A program made the translations under genes and the position numbers. The notes beneath the pieces are model-generated. The model searched no databases and had not been told where the DNA came from. It saw nothing but the letters and a program-made list of their open reading frames with translations. DNA of 64,000 bases, taken from NCBI GenBank assembly GCA_021613375.1, contig CM038716.1:8600491-8664490 (forward strand), given 5' to 3'. This document shows positions 1 to 15,114 of this stretch, piece by piece (within the stretch, counting starts at the first letter, position 1; each line of letters starts with the position of its first letter). This DNA comes from Megaleporinus macrocephalus (lineage: Eukaryota > Chordata > Actinopteri > Characiformes > Anostomidae).

Positions 1-830
1 CAATCAAATCCTCACAGCAATGTTCAATTTCAGTACCTGACCTCACTAACACTCAATCACATCCTCACAGCAATGTTCAATTTCAGTACCTGACCTCACT
101 AACACTCAATCACATCCTCACAGCAATGTTCAATTTCAGTACCTGACCTCACTAACACTCAATCACATCCTCACAGCAATGTTCAATTTCAGTACCTGAC
201 CTCACTAACACTCAATCACATCCTCACAGCAATGTTCATCAGTACCTGACCTCACTAACACTCAATCACATCCTCACAGCAATGTTCAATTTCAGTACCT
301 GACCTCACTAACACTCCATCACATCCTCACAGCAATGTTCATCAGTACCTGACCTCACTAACACTCCATCACATCCTCACAGCAATGTTCAACATCAGTA
401 CCTGACCTCACTAACACTCAATCACATCCTCACAGCAATGTTCCAACATCAGTACCCAACCTCACTAACACTCAATCAAATCCTCACAGCAATGTTCAAT
501 TTCAGTACCTGACCTCACTAACACTCAATCACATCCTCACAGCAATGTTCAATTTCAGTACCTGACCTCACTAACACTCAATCACATCCTCACAGCAATG
601 TTCAATTTCAGTACCTGACCTCACTAACGCTCAATCACATCCTCACAGCAATGTTCAATTTCAGTACCTGACCTCACTAACACTCAGTCACATCCTCACA
701 GCAATGTTCATCAGTACCTGACCTCACTAACACTCAATCACATCCTCACAGCAATGTTCAATTTCAGTACCTGACCTCACTAACACTCAATCACATCCTC
801 ACAGCAATGTTCATCAGTACCTGACCTCTG
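1..830. repeat. 53-bp minisatellite
   Basis: About 16 tandem copies of a 53-bp unit containing CAATCACATCCTCACAGCAA and CAGTACCTGACCTCACTAAC. Several copies lack 6 bp around AATTTC, giving a 47-bp variant. The array runs to the left edge of the window and ends about 50 bp before the first coding exon of kbtbd3, so it sits where that gene's promoter or 5' UTR intron would be expected. No coding potential is visible. Confidence 0.95.
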
Positions 831-881
831 TACAGTCTATACCTACACACACATGTCCCTCTGCTGAAGGCTGCCGTGGTG

Positions 882-2382
882 ATGGATGGACAGAAGAAAG
901 AACGCCGGCCCCTCGGCGGTCTGGCCGTGTGTAATGGTGTTTCGGAGCGGCGGTCTTTGGTGCTGGTGTCCGAATCCCACGGGCAGCAGATACTGAGCGT
1001 GCTCCGTGGTTTCCGCGACAGAGGCCTGCTGTTCGACTTCAGCATCCAGGTCCAGACCGAGACGTTTCCGTGCCACCGCTGCGTCCTGGCCGCCTGCAGC
1101 GACTTCTTCAGGTCAGATACACAGTTTTCACTGCAGAACCAACGTACACACCTGATGTTTGACTTGCTGGACCTCTTGGTGCTGATTTGTCTTCATCTTT
1201 GGGATTTTAGGACGATAGAAACATGTTCACACTCTTGAGGTCCATCTGGACTACTTTTCTGAAGTTTCTGGCCACCACAGAGTCCAGTGTGTTCCTGCTG
1301 TTGGCCACATGGAGCTTCAGGTTTACTCCTGGTCAGGGTTTTAGAGCATTTGGCTCAGAACATTTCAGGAGCTGATCGGAGACTCTTAAAGACACATGAG
1401 ACAAACAAAAGGTCTCTGTAGCTTCAACTCTATCTTCTCAGAGCTGCTGTAGTTCAAAAGATGGCAAACGCTAGCAGTTTTTTTTATTCTTCTTTCATGG
1501 CGTTGAAACTCTTTCCTACAGAAACCACTTGCCTCAAACGTCTCACTGGACTTCCAACCTCTGCGACACGGTGACATCATCTCGTAACACGGTCCTCATT
1601 GCCCGCCTACTGGCAAACTCAGTACACATAACAAACAGAGAGCTAAACCAGTAAAAACTGACCACTCGGAAACATCTAGTCTAGCCTTCGAAGGTGGAAC
1701 TTGCTCTGCCTGACTTTCAGGATCGGACTCTGGATCAAACCCATACAGCAGAACTGACGCCATTATAACATCAGACAGATTGTCTTCCTTGCTGCCCTGT
1801 AAACCCCCCAGGGACCCTAAATCTCAAATGAACCATATGTTTTTTTCTCTGGAACACAAAAAATATAGATTCAGTGAGAACCTGAGTCGTGTTTGTTCAG
1901 CCTTTAGTTCAGCGCTAGACTGTCACCCAAATTGGATCTTTTCATGTTCAAACTCCATCCAGCTCTTCATGAAGGCTCCCCAGACTTGTTCATGTAGTTA
2001 AACAAACAGGTCGGCGGAGTTTTGACCACACCCACTCTGTAGCTGACCACTCTGGGCAGCCTGGGCAGCCACTTCCCACAACAGGTCCTGTGCCAAACTC
2101 CCCTGCACGTCTCTCAGGCAGCCATAGCGATGCTAACCAACACCAGTCAATAGTCACCCAAAAATTAGTTTGGCTGTGTAACCTTGAGAAGTTGAATTAG
2201 GACACTATTAATTTGGCCCTGGCTGTGGGGTCAGTGTGAAAATAAACCAATCGAACTCATTTCTTTAATTAATGTTATTTTGTTTCACTACCAAGTTTAT
2301 TTTATACCACAGAACAGGCGGTAGGGCTGTGTATTGGTAGGAATGTGGCGATACAGTACGTATCGTGATACAGCGGTCACGA

Positions 2383-2474
<92 letters not shown>

Positions 2475-5400
2475 CGATACTGCAAGCAAAGTGATATATT
2501 AAGATTTTTCAGATCTTACTATTAAAACACATCACTATATGAACAGGTTTATCAATGCTTACAATAGCATTGCGCCCTTGTGCTGCTTGTTAATGTTGGA
2601 GTGGAGCTGAAAATGGATTACAACACTGCCATCTAGTGGTCAGAGGCTTAAACACAACACACAATGATTCACTGTCTGACAGGAATCTGTGTATCTATAC
2701 TGTGTTTTTGAGAATCGATACAGTATCACAAAATCGATATCGATATTTTCGACAGCCCTACTGTCCAGCGCTGTAAACTAACAGAAACGCTGTGTGATAT
2801 GACGTTTCCATCACAGGGCCATGTTTGAAGTGAACATGCGTGAGCGGGACGACGGCACCGTGACCCTCAGCAATCTGTCCCCTGGAGCTGTGAGCACCTT
2901 CCTGGACTTTGCGTACTCCGGTGAGATCGAGATTGTGGAGGAGAACGTGGACATGCTCTTCCAGCTCGCGTCCTTCCTGCAGGTGAGAGACGTAAGACAT
3001 AGTTATCCTAGAACTTCATGTATAACGACCAGAAGACGTTTAGGGAACTGTTAATGCTGGAGTTCGTGTCCAGCATTGTAGAAATACACTCACTGAGCAC
3101 TTCTTAGGTCCAGCTCCTCGTATCTCCACTCACTGTCCACTGTATCAGCTCCACTGACCATACAGGAGCTATAGTTACAGACTGTAGTTCATCTGATACT
3201 CTGTATTCTTTGATACTCTGTTCTACAGTGGTCAGGACTCCCACAGGACCACCACAGAGCTGCACTGCTGTGTCTGATCCACTCACGCCAGCACAACACA
3301 TACTAACATTCTCACTGCAGTGCTGAGAATGACCCACCTCCCTAATAATAGGTGTCTAATTTATAATCATAGTCAACTCTATGAGTTATGACCAGGTCAG
3401 CATCGATATATATTCTTCTTGCTGGACGTAGTGCAAGTTCAGACTTCTCTTGTATGTGTACACATACATCTAACTGACCTCTCCTTTAAACAAACATATT
3501 ACACAAATATTGTGTAAAATTTAAATAAATGCTTTTATCGTAAGTACAGAAACAGAGTTGTGTACTGACAGGCCGAGTAACAGCCTTTTCTATAAAAGCT
3601 AGAACCAATAAATAAATATATTTATATTTAATACATAAATACTCTACACTGCCCAAAGTATTCACTCGTCTACCTTCAAACAGGTACAAACTTGAGTGAC
3701 GTCCTATTCTTAACCCATAAGGTTTAATATGATGTCGGCCCAACCTTTGCAGCTGTAACAGCTTCAGCTCTTCTGGGAAGTCTCTCCACACAGTTTAGGA
3801 GAGTGTTTATGGGAATGTTTGAGCGTTCTTCCAGAAGACCATTGGTGAGAACAGTCACTGATGTTGGACAAGAAGGTCTGGCTTGCAGTCTCCGCTCTAA
3901 TTCATCCCAAAGGTGTTCTATCAGGTTGAGATCAGGACTCTGTGCAGGCCAGTCAAGTTCTTCCACACCAAACTCGCTCCTCCATGTCTTTATGGAGCTG
4001 CTTTGTGCACTGGTGGGCAGCCATGTTGGACCAGGAAGGGGCTGAGCCCACCTCCTGAGAAAATAACCCCACACCATAATCCTCCCTCCACCAAACTTTA
4101 TACTTGGCACCATGCAGTCAGACAAGTAACGTTCTCCTGGCAACCGTCAAACCCATCGGATTGCCAGACGGAGAAGTGTGATTGGTCACTCCAGAGAACA
4201 TGTCTCCGTGGCTCTAGAGTCCAGTGGTGGCGTGCTTTACACCACTGCTTGGTGATGTAAGGCTTGGATTCCGCTACTTGGCCATGGAGACTCATTCCAT
4301 GAAGCTCTCTACGCTCTGTTCTTGAGCTGATCTGAAGGCCACATGAAGTTTGGAGGTCTGTAGCGATCGACTCTTTGCACTATGCACCTCAGCATTCGCT
4401 GCCCCTGCTCTGTCATTTTATGTGGCTACCACTGTTGCTGTCGTTCCCAATAGATTCCGTCCCAGAGTTGAGTCCCAGAGTTCAGTCCCAGAGTTGAGTC
4501 CCAAAGTTCAGTCCCAAAGTTTAGTCCCTTTAGGTTTCTGATGGTTCATGTAAGTAATGATGTCTCTCTGGTGCTGTATGTATGAGGTCATTTGATTTGT
4601 TCTTATATCACCAATTTTAAAGTGAAAGGTCATCTAACGATAAAAATATGATGCACGGTATACGTGCATGGTAGTGGACAATGACGTGGACATACCTATC
4701 CTGTCGTACATCAGTACATATATCATCTTCAACCTACACGCACATGTGAAATATTTGTTTTGGAGATGGAATTGAGCTGGAGCTGGAGTTGAACCTCTGC
4801 CTGTCCCACTATTCCTTGTGAAATTGACAGTACAATGTATGAACGTAATTACTTTGACAGAACATCGTGTAAATTGTGTGTTTGCAGGTGGGTGAACTCT
4901 CCCGTGCCTGTAGCAACTTCCTGGTCCAAACCCTGGACCTGTCTAATTGCCTCCATCTCCTGGCCATTGCCGAGGCCTATGGCTCGCCGCGCCTCTTGCA
5001 CCGCTCCACCGAGTTTGTTGTGGCCAACTTCCACGTGCTCTCCTCCAGCCCGGACTTCCTGGAGATGCCGGCACGGGTGCTGGAGCGCTGTCTGTCTGCC
5101 AACTCCCTCAGCGTCCCGGACGAGGAGAGCGTGTTACGGTCCCTGCTGTGTTGGACCCGGCATGAGCCACAGAAGCGCCTCCCCTTGCTCCCAGAGCTTC
5201 TGTCCCATGTCCGACTGCACCAGCTTCCTCCCACGCTCCTGGAGGAACTGAGCCGATCGGAGTCACTATTGCGGGAAGAGAAGAATTGTTGCCGGGTGAT
5301 GGGGGAAGCTCTGGAACAGACAAGGGAATTTGGCGGCTTCTTCCCAGATGCACGTCCATCCACCACAGCTAGCTACATCTATGTGCACAAGACTGAGGAG

Positions 5401-6342
5401 GATGGGGTGACCCGCCATGCCTTCTGTTACGACGTGGCAGCGGACCGGTGGCGAGAGCTTCCCCGCGATGCTGCAAGACTTGCCGACTTGCCGGGTTCAT
5501 CTCTCGCTGGCTTTGCAGAGAAGCTGTTTGTGACCGGAGGCTGCCGGGGCAACTGTTGCCGGACGGTGCGGCTCCACATCGCAGAGCCTCAGCACGAGGC
5601 CACGGACGAGGTTTGGTGCTACTGTCCCGTCGTGGGCAGCTTCGTCCAAGCCCCGGCCATGGGGAAGGCCCGTACCATGCATGCTTCGGTCACTACCTTG
5701 AGTCGCCTCTACGTGATGGGTGGTAAAACTAGCGGACCCTCTCGCGGCGTACAAAGCCTGACAGATGTTGAGTATTACGACCCGCTGTGCCGCACCTGGA
5801 AGACGGTCAGCCCACTGCCGCGCCGTATTTACTTCCCAGAGGCGGCAGCCTGTGGAAGCGTGGTCTACGCACTTGGCTCCGAGCTGGAGATGTCGGAAGC
5901 CTTCAACCCGTCGCTGGACTGCTTCTTCCGCTATGACGCCGTCACCGATCAGTGGTGCCAGCTAGTGGCGGAATTCGGCCAGTTCTTCCACGCCACACTT
6001 GTCAAGGCGGTGGCCATCGACGAGACTCTGTACTTGTGTGACCTGTCCACCTACAAAGTGTACAGCTTCTGCCCAGAGACTTGCGTGTGGAAGGGTGAAG
6101 GCTCGTTCGAGTGCGCTGGCTTCAACGCCGGGGCCATAGGCGTGCGGGACAGGATCTACATCCTGGGCGGCGACTACTCTCCGGATGAGATCACGGACGA
6201 GGTGCAGGTGTACCACAGTGGACGCTCCGAGTGGGAGGAGGTGGCACCCATGCCTCGGGCTCTGACTGAGTTCCACTGCCAGGTGCTTAACTTCAACCGC
6301 TACAGAGACCCCTGGAGGTCAGAGCCTGCTGAAACACTGTGA
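882..6342 (+). CDS. kbtbd3: Kelch repeat and BTB domain-containing protein 3
   Basis: Three coding exons (882-1111, 2817-2982, 4888-6342) join in phase through GT-AG introns and give 616 residues ending in TGA. The ATG at 882 is preceded by an in-frame stop at 822. The BTB domain spans about residues 40-140 ([24 protein letters not shown], across the exon 1/2 junction). The BACK domain covers about 145-250 ([20 protein letters not shown]). Kelch repeats with GG pairs fill about 285-600 ([48 protein letters not shown]). The sequence and length fit vertebrate KBTBD3 as I remember it. BTB-Kelch proteins of this kind usually act as substrate adaptors for cullin-3 ubiquitin ligases; the substrate of this one is not known to me. 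Intron 1 holds a MITE and intron 2 a Tc1 remnant. An AATAAA lies at 6888-6893. All reading frames are intact, so the gene is probably functional. Confidence 0.93.
2322..2760. mobile_element. MITE-like element with internal (TA)n, kbtbd3 intron 1
   Basis: The block starts TAGGGCTGT and ends ACAGCCCTA, a 9-bp perfect terminal inverted repeat. Degenerate inverted GATA/ATCGAT-rich arms (GCGATACAG near the left end, ATCGATATCGATATTTTCG near the right) continue inward. A run of about 86 bp of TA (2387-2472) sits inside. No clear target-site duplication is visible. It lies wholly within kbtbd3 intron 1. It is probably a non-autonomous DNA transposon; the superfamily is not assigned. Confidence 0.65.
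3112..3360. repeat. Dispersed repeat, copy 1 (family also at 7.1-7.9 and 28.2 kb)
   Basis: The segment beginning GTATCTCCACTCACTGTCCA and continuing through CAGACTGTAGTTCATCTGAT recurs at 7083-7925 and 28220-28670 with the same internal order. This marks it as a transposable-element family. Here it lies in kbtbd3 intron 2 and is a single arm with no inverted partner. Confidence 0.7.
3640..4335 (-). mobile_element. Degenerate Tc1/mariner transposon, kbtbd3 intron 2
   Basis: On the minus strand the block encodes recognisable C-terminal pieces of a Tc1-like DDE transposase in two frames: [19 protein letters not shown] (about 4155-4215), then [12 protein letters not shown] and [20 protein letters not shown]. 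It ends in AAKVGPTSY. The switch of frame between the first two pieces and the absence of the N-terminal DNA-binding half show it is dead. The sequence TACACTGCCCAAAGTATTCA near 3646 looks like the terminal inverted repeat of this family. Confidence 0.85.
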
Positions 6343-6887
6343 AAGGAGTCATGAATATTATCTGACCATGCACGCACACACTAACAGTTCACGTAGGTAC
6401 TGAACCTCTACACACATCCTGGGGAAAAAAGCATGCATGTTTTGCACACGTGTCACGTAGAGGTTGTCTACACGTATGTTCACTATCGTAAGAAAAGTTG
6501 GATCTCTAAAATAGCAACAAGAGAAGAGGAGTTTTTCTTAAATTCAGTGAACAATGAGTCAGAGTGAATGCAAATCGGTGCTCTAATTAGAGTTACCTCG
6601 TACAGAGAATGCCCTATAAATCGTTTTCTGAGGCAAAGCTCCACCGCATGGTCTGGCTTGACTCGACTCGCTTTTGTTACCAGCTGGTTACTGCTGCAGA
6701 GAAACCTCCTCCAGGTAGCTGGTCATCGTCGCAACCGCATATGTGTTTATGTAGAAGAGGCTTCTCACTTCTAGCAATTCTTACCAACCAATCAATAGTC
6801 TGTTTTTGCGCCACCTTGTGGCCTCGGCTTAATGCACTTAGAACCTCTAGGAGATGCCACCAAAAAGTAGTACCCAGTGCTAGATTT

Positions 6888-6893
6888 AATAAA
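6888..6893 (+). terminator. Candidate polyadenylation signal of kbtbd3
   Basis: AATAAA lies about 545 bases past the kbtbd3 stop codon in otherwise non-coding sequence. It is the first canonical hexamer I see downstream. Whether it is used is inference. Confidence 0.4.
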
Positions 6894-7082
6894 GAACCAT
6901 GTAGCAGAAGGTGGAGAAAACCAACAAACAAGCTAAAGCTAACCTTGAAAGCTATCAAGCTTGCTTCATCAGTTCATATGACCAGTCATTTCCTGGATTG
7001 ACGTCCAGCAGGAAGCTGGAGAATGGACACATGGACACATCAGGGTAGTCTAGTTTGTGTGTGTGTGTGTGTATACATATAT

Positions 7083-7925
7083 ATACCCATCAATCATAAC
7101 ATTAAAACCACCTCCCTGTATCTCCACTCACTGTCCACTGTATCAGCTCCACTGACCATACAGGACCTCCACTTACAGACTGTAGTTCATCTGATTCTCT
7201 GTATACTTTATTACCCTGTTCTTCAATGATCAGGACGTCCACAGGACACACAGAGTATTATGAGATGGGCGGATCATTCTCGGCACAGCTGTGACATGGT
7301 GGTGTGTGCTGTGCTGGTGCGATTAGATCAGACACAGCAGTGCTGTTGCTGGAGAGTTTAAACACTGTGTCCACTCACTGTCCACTCTATTAGACACTCC
7401 TACTACTTGCTGGTCCACCTTGTAGATGTAACGTCAGAGACAGGAGCTCATCTGCTGCTGCACAGTTTGTGTTCCTCTAGTTCTTCATCAGTGGACACAG
7501 GACGCCGCCCACAGGACACTGCTGTCTGGTTGGTGGACGGTTCTCAGTCCAGCAGTGACACTGATAGGTGTTTAAACACTCCAGCAGCAGCAGCACTGCT
7601 GTGTCTGATCTACTCACACCAGCACAACACACTCACTAACATAGTAAGTGTAATAGTATCTGCTCTGTGGTGGTCCTGTGGGGGTCCTGATCATTAAAGA
7701 ACAGAGTAATAAAGTATACAGAGAATCAGATGAACTACAGTCTGTAAGTGGAGCTCCTGTATGGTCAGTGGAGCTGATACAGTGGACAGTGAGTGGAGCT
7801 CCTGTATGGTCAGTGGAGCTGATACAGTGGACAGTGAGTGGAGGTCCTGTATGGTCAGTGGAGCTGATACAGTGGACAGTGAGTGGAGATACGAGGAGGT
7901 GGGTTTAATGGTATGGCTGATCTGT
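7083..7925. mobile_element. Inverted-repeat transposon, family copy 2
   Basis: The left arm (from CCCATCAATCATAACATTAA, then GTATCTCCACTCACTGTCCA) reappears as its reverse complement at the right end (7690-7925), giving arms of more than 150 bp. TA-rich sequence flanks both ends. In the right arm a roughly 50-bp piece (GTATGGTCAGTGGAGCTGAT and neighbours) is triplicated in tandem at 7750-7890. No transposase is encoded, so it is a non-autonomous element. Confidence 0.75.
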
Positions 7926-8193
7926 GTATATTGGTATGTAGTTAGTATGTACAGTCCTCAGTTGCACCATCTACGTATCGTTCTACTGTCACTCGACTAA
8001 TCTGAAGTCGTGAGTAAGAACTTCTAAGGTGGCTCAGTCAGGACTGGGGGACACAACAGGGATGCCCAGTGAAGCACTCTGGGAAATGTAGTAGGAAAGC
8101 ATTGATAAGCACATAAAAACAATATATAATTAATATTCAAGGCTTGTTTATACTCAAGGTTAAATACAGATATGGAGCTTTCTGTACGTACTC

Positions 8194-9399
8194 TAGCCTT
8201 AAAGGGAACCCCGGCTGGTAACACATGTAAGCCTTAACATGGTGTAATGACTCTAAATGATTAAAAAAATATTAAAAATCACTAAAAGTATCAGATTTAT
8301 TAGATTCTCTGTAAAATCCGCTGCACGTGGGTCTCCATTGTTGTATCTACTGACGTGATCAGCGGGTAGTGACGTCAAATGGTTGCAGTAACCGGCCGTC
8401 ACGCTTGAGCACAGCTAGCTAGCTAAACATGCTACTGTTCAGTCTTTACAGCTTCACAAACATATACAAGGAGAATAGTTAGTGAAGCAGCGTGTGGACC
8501 AACACAGCTACCCAAAGACCCCCGCTCTGCTCTCCTCACTTCAGTCTGGATGAGTGTGAGTGGTTCAGTAGACCACCACTGGTGAGAGACTTGACGGAGG
8601 CTGTTGGTTTTAAGAGTAGGCTAAAACACAAACCACAGTTTCCCCACACAGGAAGTCCAAAAGCTCCAGATTATGAAGAACCGCAAGAAGAACCGTGAAC
8701 GTGAACAGGATTCTCTCCTGAGAACGTTTAGCGTTAGCGTCAGCTGCTTCTCCTCGTTTGTGGATCCTGAAGGTGAAAGTACAGTCTTAGTAGTGAACAC
8801 ACTACTTCACTAATAAAGGAGTGTGAAGCTCAGAGACACTCCCGTTCAGTGTATCTAGCTGTTTACTGAGTGTGAATGTTTCCTGCTAGAAAGCGGAGCT
8901 CCTTTAACAGACACTCTCCTTCTCCGTCAACACCAACACACAGTTTCACAACAACTCCAGCACTGTGTCACTCTCTCCTCCACCCTCTCTGTTCACCATT
9001 TACACTAACGTGGTGTGTGATGTCACCGCTGATGTCAGAAATGTTAAGTTCTAGCTCAAACTGTTTAGACTAATATCAGTCTTCCCACTGCCTTTCACTG
9101 AAACACCATCAACAACACAATGTACATGGTTTTCTTTAAGCTAGGTTAGTAACTAACATTCACTCCTTCACACCACAGTCCAGTTTAGTGCTGAAACCAT
9201 TTGACGTCATCTACCCAGCAGGCATTGCGCGTCAGAGATAATAGCTGCGTCCATATGTTAAATATTTAGAATAAAAGTGTTAATTTATAAATAAATCTGA
9301 TACTTTTGTGATTTTTTTACAACATGACTTAACAATTTAGAGTCGTTACAACATATTAAGGCTTACAAGTGTTACCAGCCGGGGTTCCCTTTAAGGCTA
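8194..9399. mobile_element. Non-autonomous transposon with about 130-bp inverted repeats
   Basis: The left end TAGCCTTAAAGGGAACCCCG is matched by CGGGGTTCCCTTTAAGGCTA at the right end. The similarity continues inward for at least 130 bp, through ATGACTCTAAATGATT and AAGTATCAGATTTATT. The middle (8340-9240) has no recognisable coding region. The copy is old, since the arms differ at many sites and no target-site duplication is clear. Confidence 0.8.
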
Positions 9400-10385
9400 A
9401 AGGGGGGATACACACCATAAATAACATATTAAACTCCACTCTTAGGCTGGGACGTAGCTTGAAATGCTGTCTTGCTATAACAGATGTCTGCAGGCGTGTA
9501 TAATGCATATGTTCTAAACAGTGAAGCTGTGTTAGCACTTCAGATGAATGTAGAAATATATCAACATATATAAACATAGTTAACCATTTAACTGAGTAGA
9601 GCTGTTTATTAATGTTTACTGTCTATAAAAAACACTCACCAGCTCTTCAGACTCCTCACACAGTGCACTGTTCTCACACGTGTCCAGCATCTGGTCAGTG
9701 ACTCCTGATTCTTAGTGGACTGAACAACGTCTACATGCTCTGTGCCAGGTGGCAGCTCCACCTCGCTGGTGTGCAGATAAGAGACTGTCTGGAAACTCAT
9801 CTGGTGATGCACAGGTTGGACAGTCAGCGGTCAGTTCAGAGAATGTTGGAGCGGTCACTTTTCTACTGCATGCTGCAGCTTGACTTGGCCAGACACTCAG
9901 TCTTCCACTGGATAGCCAGAGGTGGACCACTGTTGGCCCACTAACAGGACAGCTGGCGGTCTAGCTCGCATGTCTTACTTCTTCATCCTTTGTATGCAGC
10001 TGAGGGACCATTGCTATGGTGATGATGTCCACCTAAATGGTAGTGATGATATAATATCTCTTTTATTTCTTTATTTGAGGCAGAAAATATCGGAGTTCCC
10101 TTGAAAATAACCTTTAACAGCCTATAACTGTCCACCGTAGTGGACCTAGTGGTGGGCGAAGGTCCTAAACGAGTGCAAACACCAGGTTGGGGTTTCAGTG
10201 ACCTCTGAGTGTCTATAAGTGAAAAATCACTCTGTAACTGCATCCATATCTTCTGACCCACCACACAGAACACAGAAGATTACTGTAATAAACACTATTA
10301 CTATCACACTAAGCTCGTGTTTATGTTGTTTATGTTGTTTGTTTGTTTAGTACCAATGGTTGAGCGATACCACTAATGAGAAGAT
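9400..10385. other. No gene seen
   Basis: Unique-looking sequence between two mobile elements. Short open frames are present but none has splice sites, family motifs or codon bias that I can defend. Confidence 0.4.
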
Positions 10386-10389
10386 CTTT

Positions 10390-11730
10390 AATCATAGAAG
10401 AGTGGAAACCCGAGTACCCGGAGGAAACCCACTCAAACACGGAGAGACCATACACACGCCACACAGAACCACCCGGACCGGGAATCCAACCCAGATCATC
10501 TTACTGTGAGGAGACAGTGCTGACCACTACACCACCATACTAACCACTACACTACCATACTGACCACTACACCACCATACTAACCACTACACCACCATAC
10601 TAACTACTACACCACCATACTAACCACTACACCACCATACTAACAACTACACCACCATACTAACCACTACACTACCATACTAACCACTACACCACCATAC
10701 TAACCACTACACTACCATACTAACTACTACACCACCATACTAACCACTACACCACCGTACTGACCACTTTACCACCATACTGACCACTACACCACCGTAC
10801 TAACCACTACACCACCGTACTAACCACTACACCATCATACTAACCACTACACCACCGTACTAACCACTACACCACCGTACTAACCACTACACCATCATAC
10901 TAACCACTACACTACCATACTGACCACTACACCACCATACTAACCACTACACCACCATACTAACTACTACACCACCATACTAACCACTACACCACCATAC
11001 TGACCACTACACCACCATACTAATCACTACACTACCATACTAACCACTACACCATCGTACTAACCACTACACCACCGTATTAACTACTACACCACCGTAC
11101 TAACTACTACACTACCATACTAACCACTACACCACCATACTAACCACTACACCACCATACTAACCACTACACCACCATACTAACCACTACACCACTGTAC
11201 TAACCACTACACCACCATACTAACCACTACACCATCGTACTAACTACTACACCACCTTACTAACCACTACACCACCGTACTAACCACTACACCACCATAC
11301 TAACCACTACACCACCGTACTAACCAATACACCACCGTACTAACCACTACACCACCATACTAACCACTACACCACCGTACTGACCACTACACCACCATAC
11401 TAACCACTACACCACCGTACTAACCACTACACCACCATACTAACCACTACACCACCGTACTAACCACTACACCACCATACTAACCACTACACCACCGTAC
11501 TAACCACTACACCACCATACTAACCACTACACCACCGTACTAACCACTACACCACCATACTAACCACTACACCACCATACTAACCACTACACCACCATAC
11601 TAACCACTACACCACCACACTAACCACTACACCACCATACTAACCACTACACCACCATACTAACCACTACACCACCATACTAACCACTACACCACCATAC
11701 TAACCACTACACCACAGTGCCACCTCAAAC
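10390..11730 (-). mobile_element. tRNA-derived SINE whose A box has expanded into a 20-bp satellite
   Basis: Read on the minus strand, the element starts GGTGGCACTGTGGTGTAGTGG (pol III A box, TGGTGTAGTGG) near 11730. It then has about 60 head-to-tail copies of a 20-bp unit (plus strand TAACCACTACACCACCATAC, 10521-11714). It resumes with CAGCACTGTCTCCTCACAGT, the B box-like GGTTGGATTCC, and a GGTTTCCTCCGGG body ending near 10390. The unit is the A-box segment itself. Variants with CGTAC for CATAC are interspersed in blocks. Confidence 0.85.
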
Positions 11731-12940
11731 CAAGTATTAAATACAAGTGTTAAGGCTGATTCAATAAAACACTTCCACCTGGAGTTTTATGTGCAGAGCT
11801 TCTGATAAATATGTGCTACAGTAGAACAAATCTTTTTCTTTCTATAGTGCGGCGTAGTCAAGACACTGCTTCAGTGTAAAAGCACACAAGTGACTGGGAG
11901 AGAGTGGGAGTGTATGTGTGGTGTTATTCGTGGTAAGATACAATAACATACCATAACTGAACAAGACCCCTGTAAATGTATAGTATTTGTTTACTGTGTG
12001 GGTGAGATTGGCTGACAGGCTCCTGCTGTGGCATGAAATCTGAGCACTGATGGGAATCTCAAGACCACCATCAACCCGCCCCCGACACTGCCAAGTTTAC
12101 CACGAGGCACTCAAACATCTGACTAAGTCGTAAAGGCTAGTGGTGAACTTGGCCAAGTTCCAGCTCACTGTTGCGATGTATCAGCCCACTGATGACACGG
12201 AGACCCTCTTAAGTGAGCAGCCAGCATTTATTATTTATTTATTTGTTTGTTTGTTGGTTTGCTTACTGTGACTGATGTCTTTGCTCCCTCCAGATCTCAG
12301 TTTAACACTCAAGCACACACACACACACACACAGCTGGTAGTTTCAGCGAGGGTCCAGCACGGCAGTCTGAGGGGAGACAGACTGAGCGCAGGAGGGAGA
12401 GAGCTCTGAGATCTAAGGGCTGGACGTTCTGGGTCTGCTGGTAGTCTGAAGGCTAGAACCAGCCTTCTTTTATGACTGTGGTAGGACTGATATAGAGGGC
12501 ATGCGCTGACGTCACATTCCTGTCGGACTACGCCCCCCTCAGTCGGCAAAGAGGGAGACCAGTTCAGAGTTTAATCTTTATTTTCAGGGGAACGGTACAG
12601 ACGTTCTGAGAGCTCTCAACCCTGGTCTGGTCTGAACATGGTCTGAACATGGTCTAACTTCAAACTAGCATCACACTGTATTTAAGTCCAGGCTGACAAC
12701 AGCTCGACCAGCCTCGACTTGTCAGGCCAGATCGGTCTCGCCAAGGCTTAGGGCTAGCCAAGACCCTAAACGATGGGTGTCGTTAAACCATAAACCATCT
12801 TGTAAACCCTGTGGTGTTCAGTGTGTGTCCACAAGCTTTTAACAGAAACTATAGGTTGTAAAAAATATTCAACAATATATATATAGCTAAACTTGGATTC
12901 TGATGGATCCCTCACATCAGGTAAGCATCAAATTTCCAAC
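11731..12940. other. No gene seen; short (CA)n and (TTTG)n runs
   Basis: A (TTTATTTG)-type run lies at about 12226-12255 and a (CA)n run at 12315-12332. The rest appears unique, and I find no supported exon in it. Confidence 0.4.
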
Positions 12941-12969
12941 CAATAGAGCAGAAACGATTACCATACCAT

Positions 12970-13230
12970 CCTGTTCATCTGCTGGATTGGTCTGGATTCT
13001 CCGGTTTTCCAGACTTCATCAACAGCTGTAAGGGGAATTAATCTCGGTGACTGATCCTCTGTCTTTGGTAACACTTCAAGCCAACGACCAAAATAAAGTC
13101 TTTGCTCTTCCAGATGAAGATGAAGTTGCCAAACATTATTACATGACGGGTACGTGCGCCACAGTGTAACCCAGGACAGCGTGTTGATCACTGATTGCTA
13201 TTTTTGGGATTATAGGCCTAATTACCTGAG
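12970..13230. repeat. Duplicated segment, copy 1
   Basis: About 260 bp starting GGTCTGGATTCTCC and ending GCTATTTTTGGGATTAT is repeated in the same orientation at about 15115-15350, with clear divergence. The two copies bracket the element at 13449-15030. The shared piece has a short open frame (DEGEVAKRYYMTSTCTRVKP in copy 2), but copy 1 is interrupted. It is probably a dispersed repeat. Confidence 0.65.
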
Positions 13231-13448
13231 GCAAGGAAAATAAGTTGATACATATGTAATTACAAAGGAGCTGTACTGTAGCAGCGTCTACATCACTAGT
13301 AGTTACACGTTTTGTGTACTTTGGTGTGTAACTGCACAGTTATTAAAATCTGATATCAAGAGGAACCAAAGTTCACGAAGAATGGACCAACAGAAACGCT
13401 CCAAATGTCCATGTTCTGGTTCCATCGACTGTTTCTTCTTCTCTCCTG

Positions 13449-15030
<1,582 letters not shown>

Positions 15031-15114
15031 TGTAAAGTTTCCATTTTGGTGGTACTTCTTTTTCTTTGGACAGTGACGAGTAATAGAGTACCTACAAGCG
15101 GTTGCTTAAAGCTG

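Noticed and set aside
4947..5965. Several ORFs on both strands over kbtbd3 exon 3
   Set aside because: They are shadow frames of the Kelch-coding exon, caused by its GC-rich codons.
7407..8000. ORFs of 76-96 codons
   Set aside because: They lie inside the inverted-repeat transposon and repeat with its tandem triplication.
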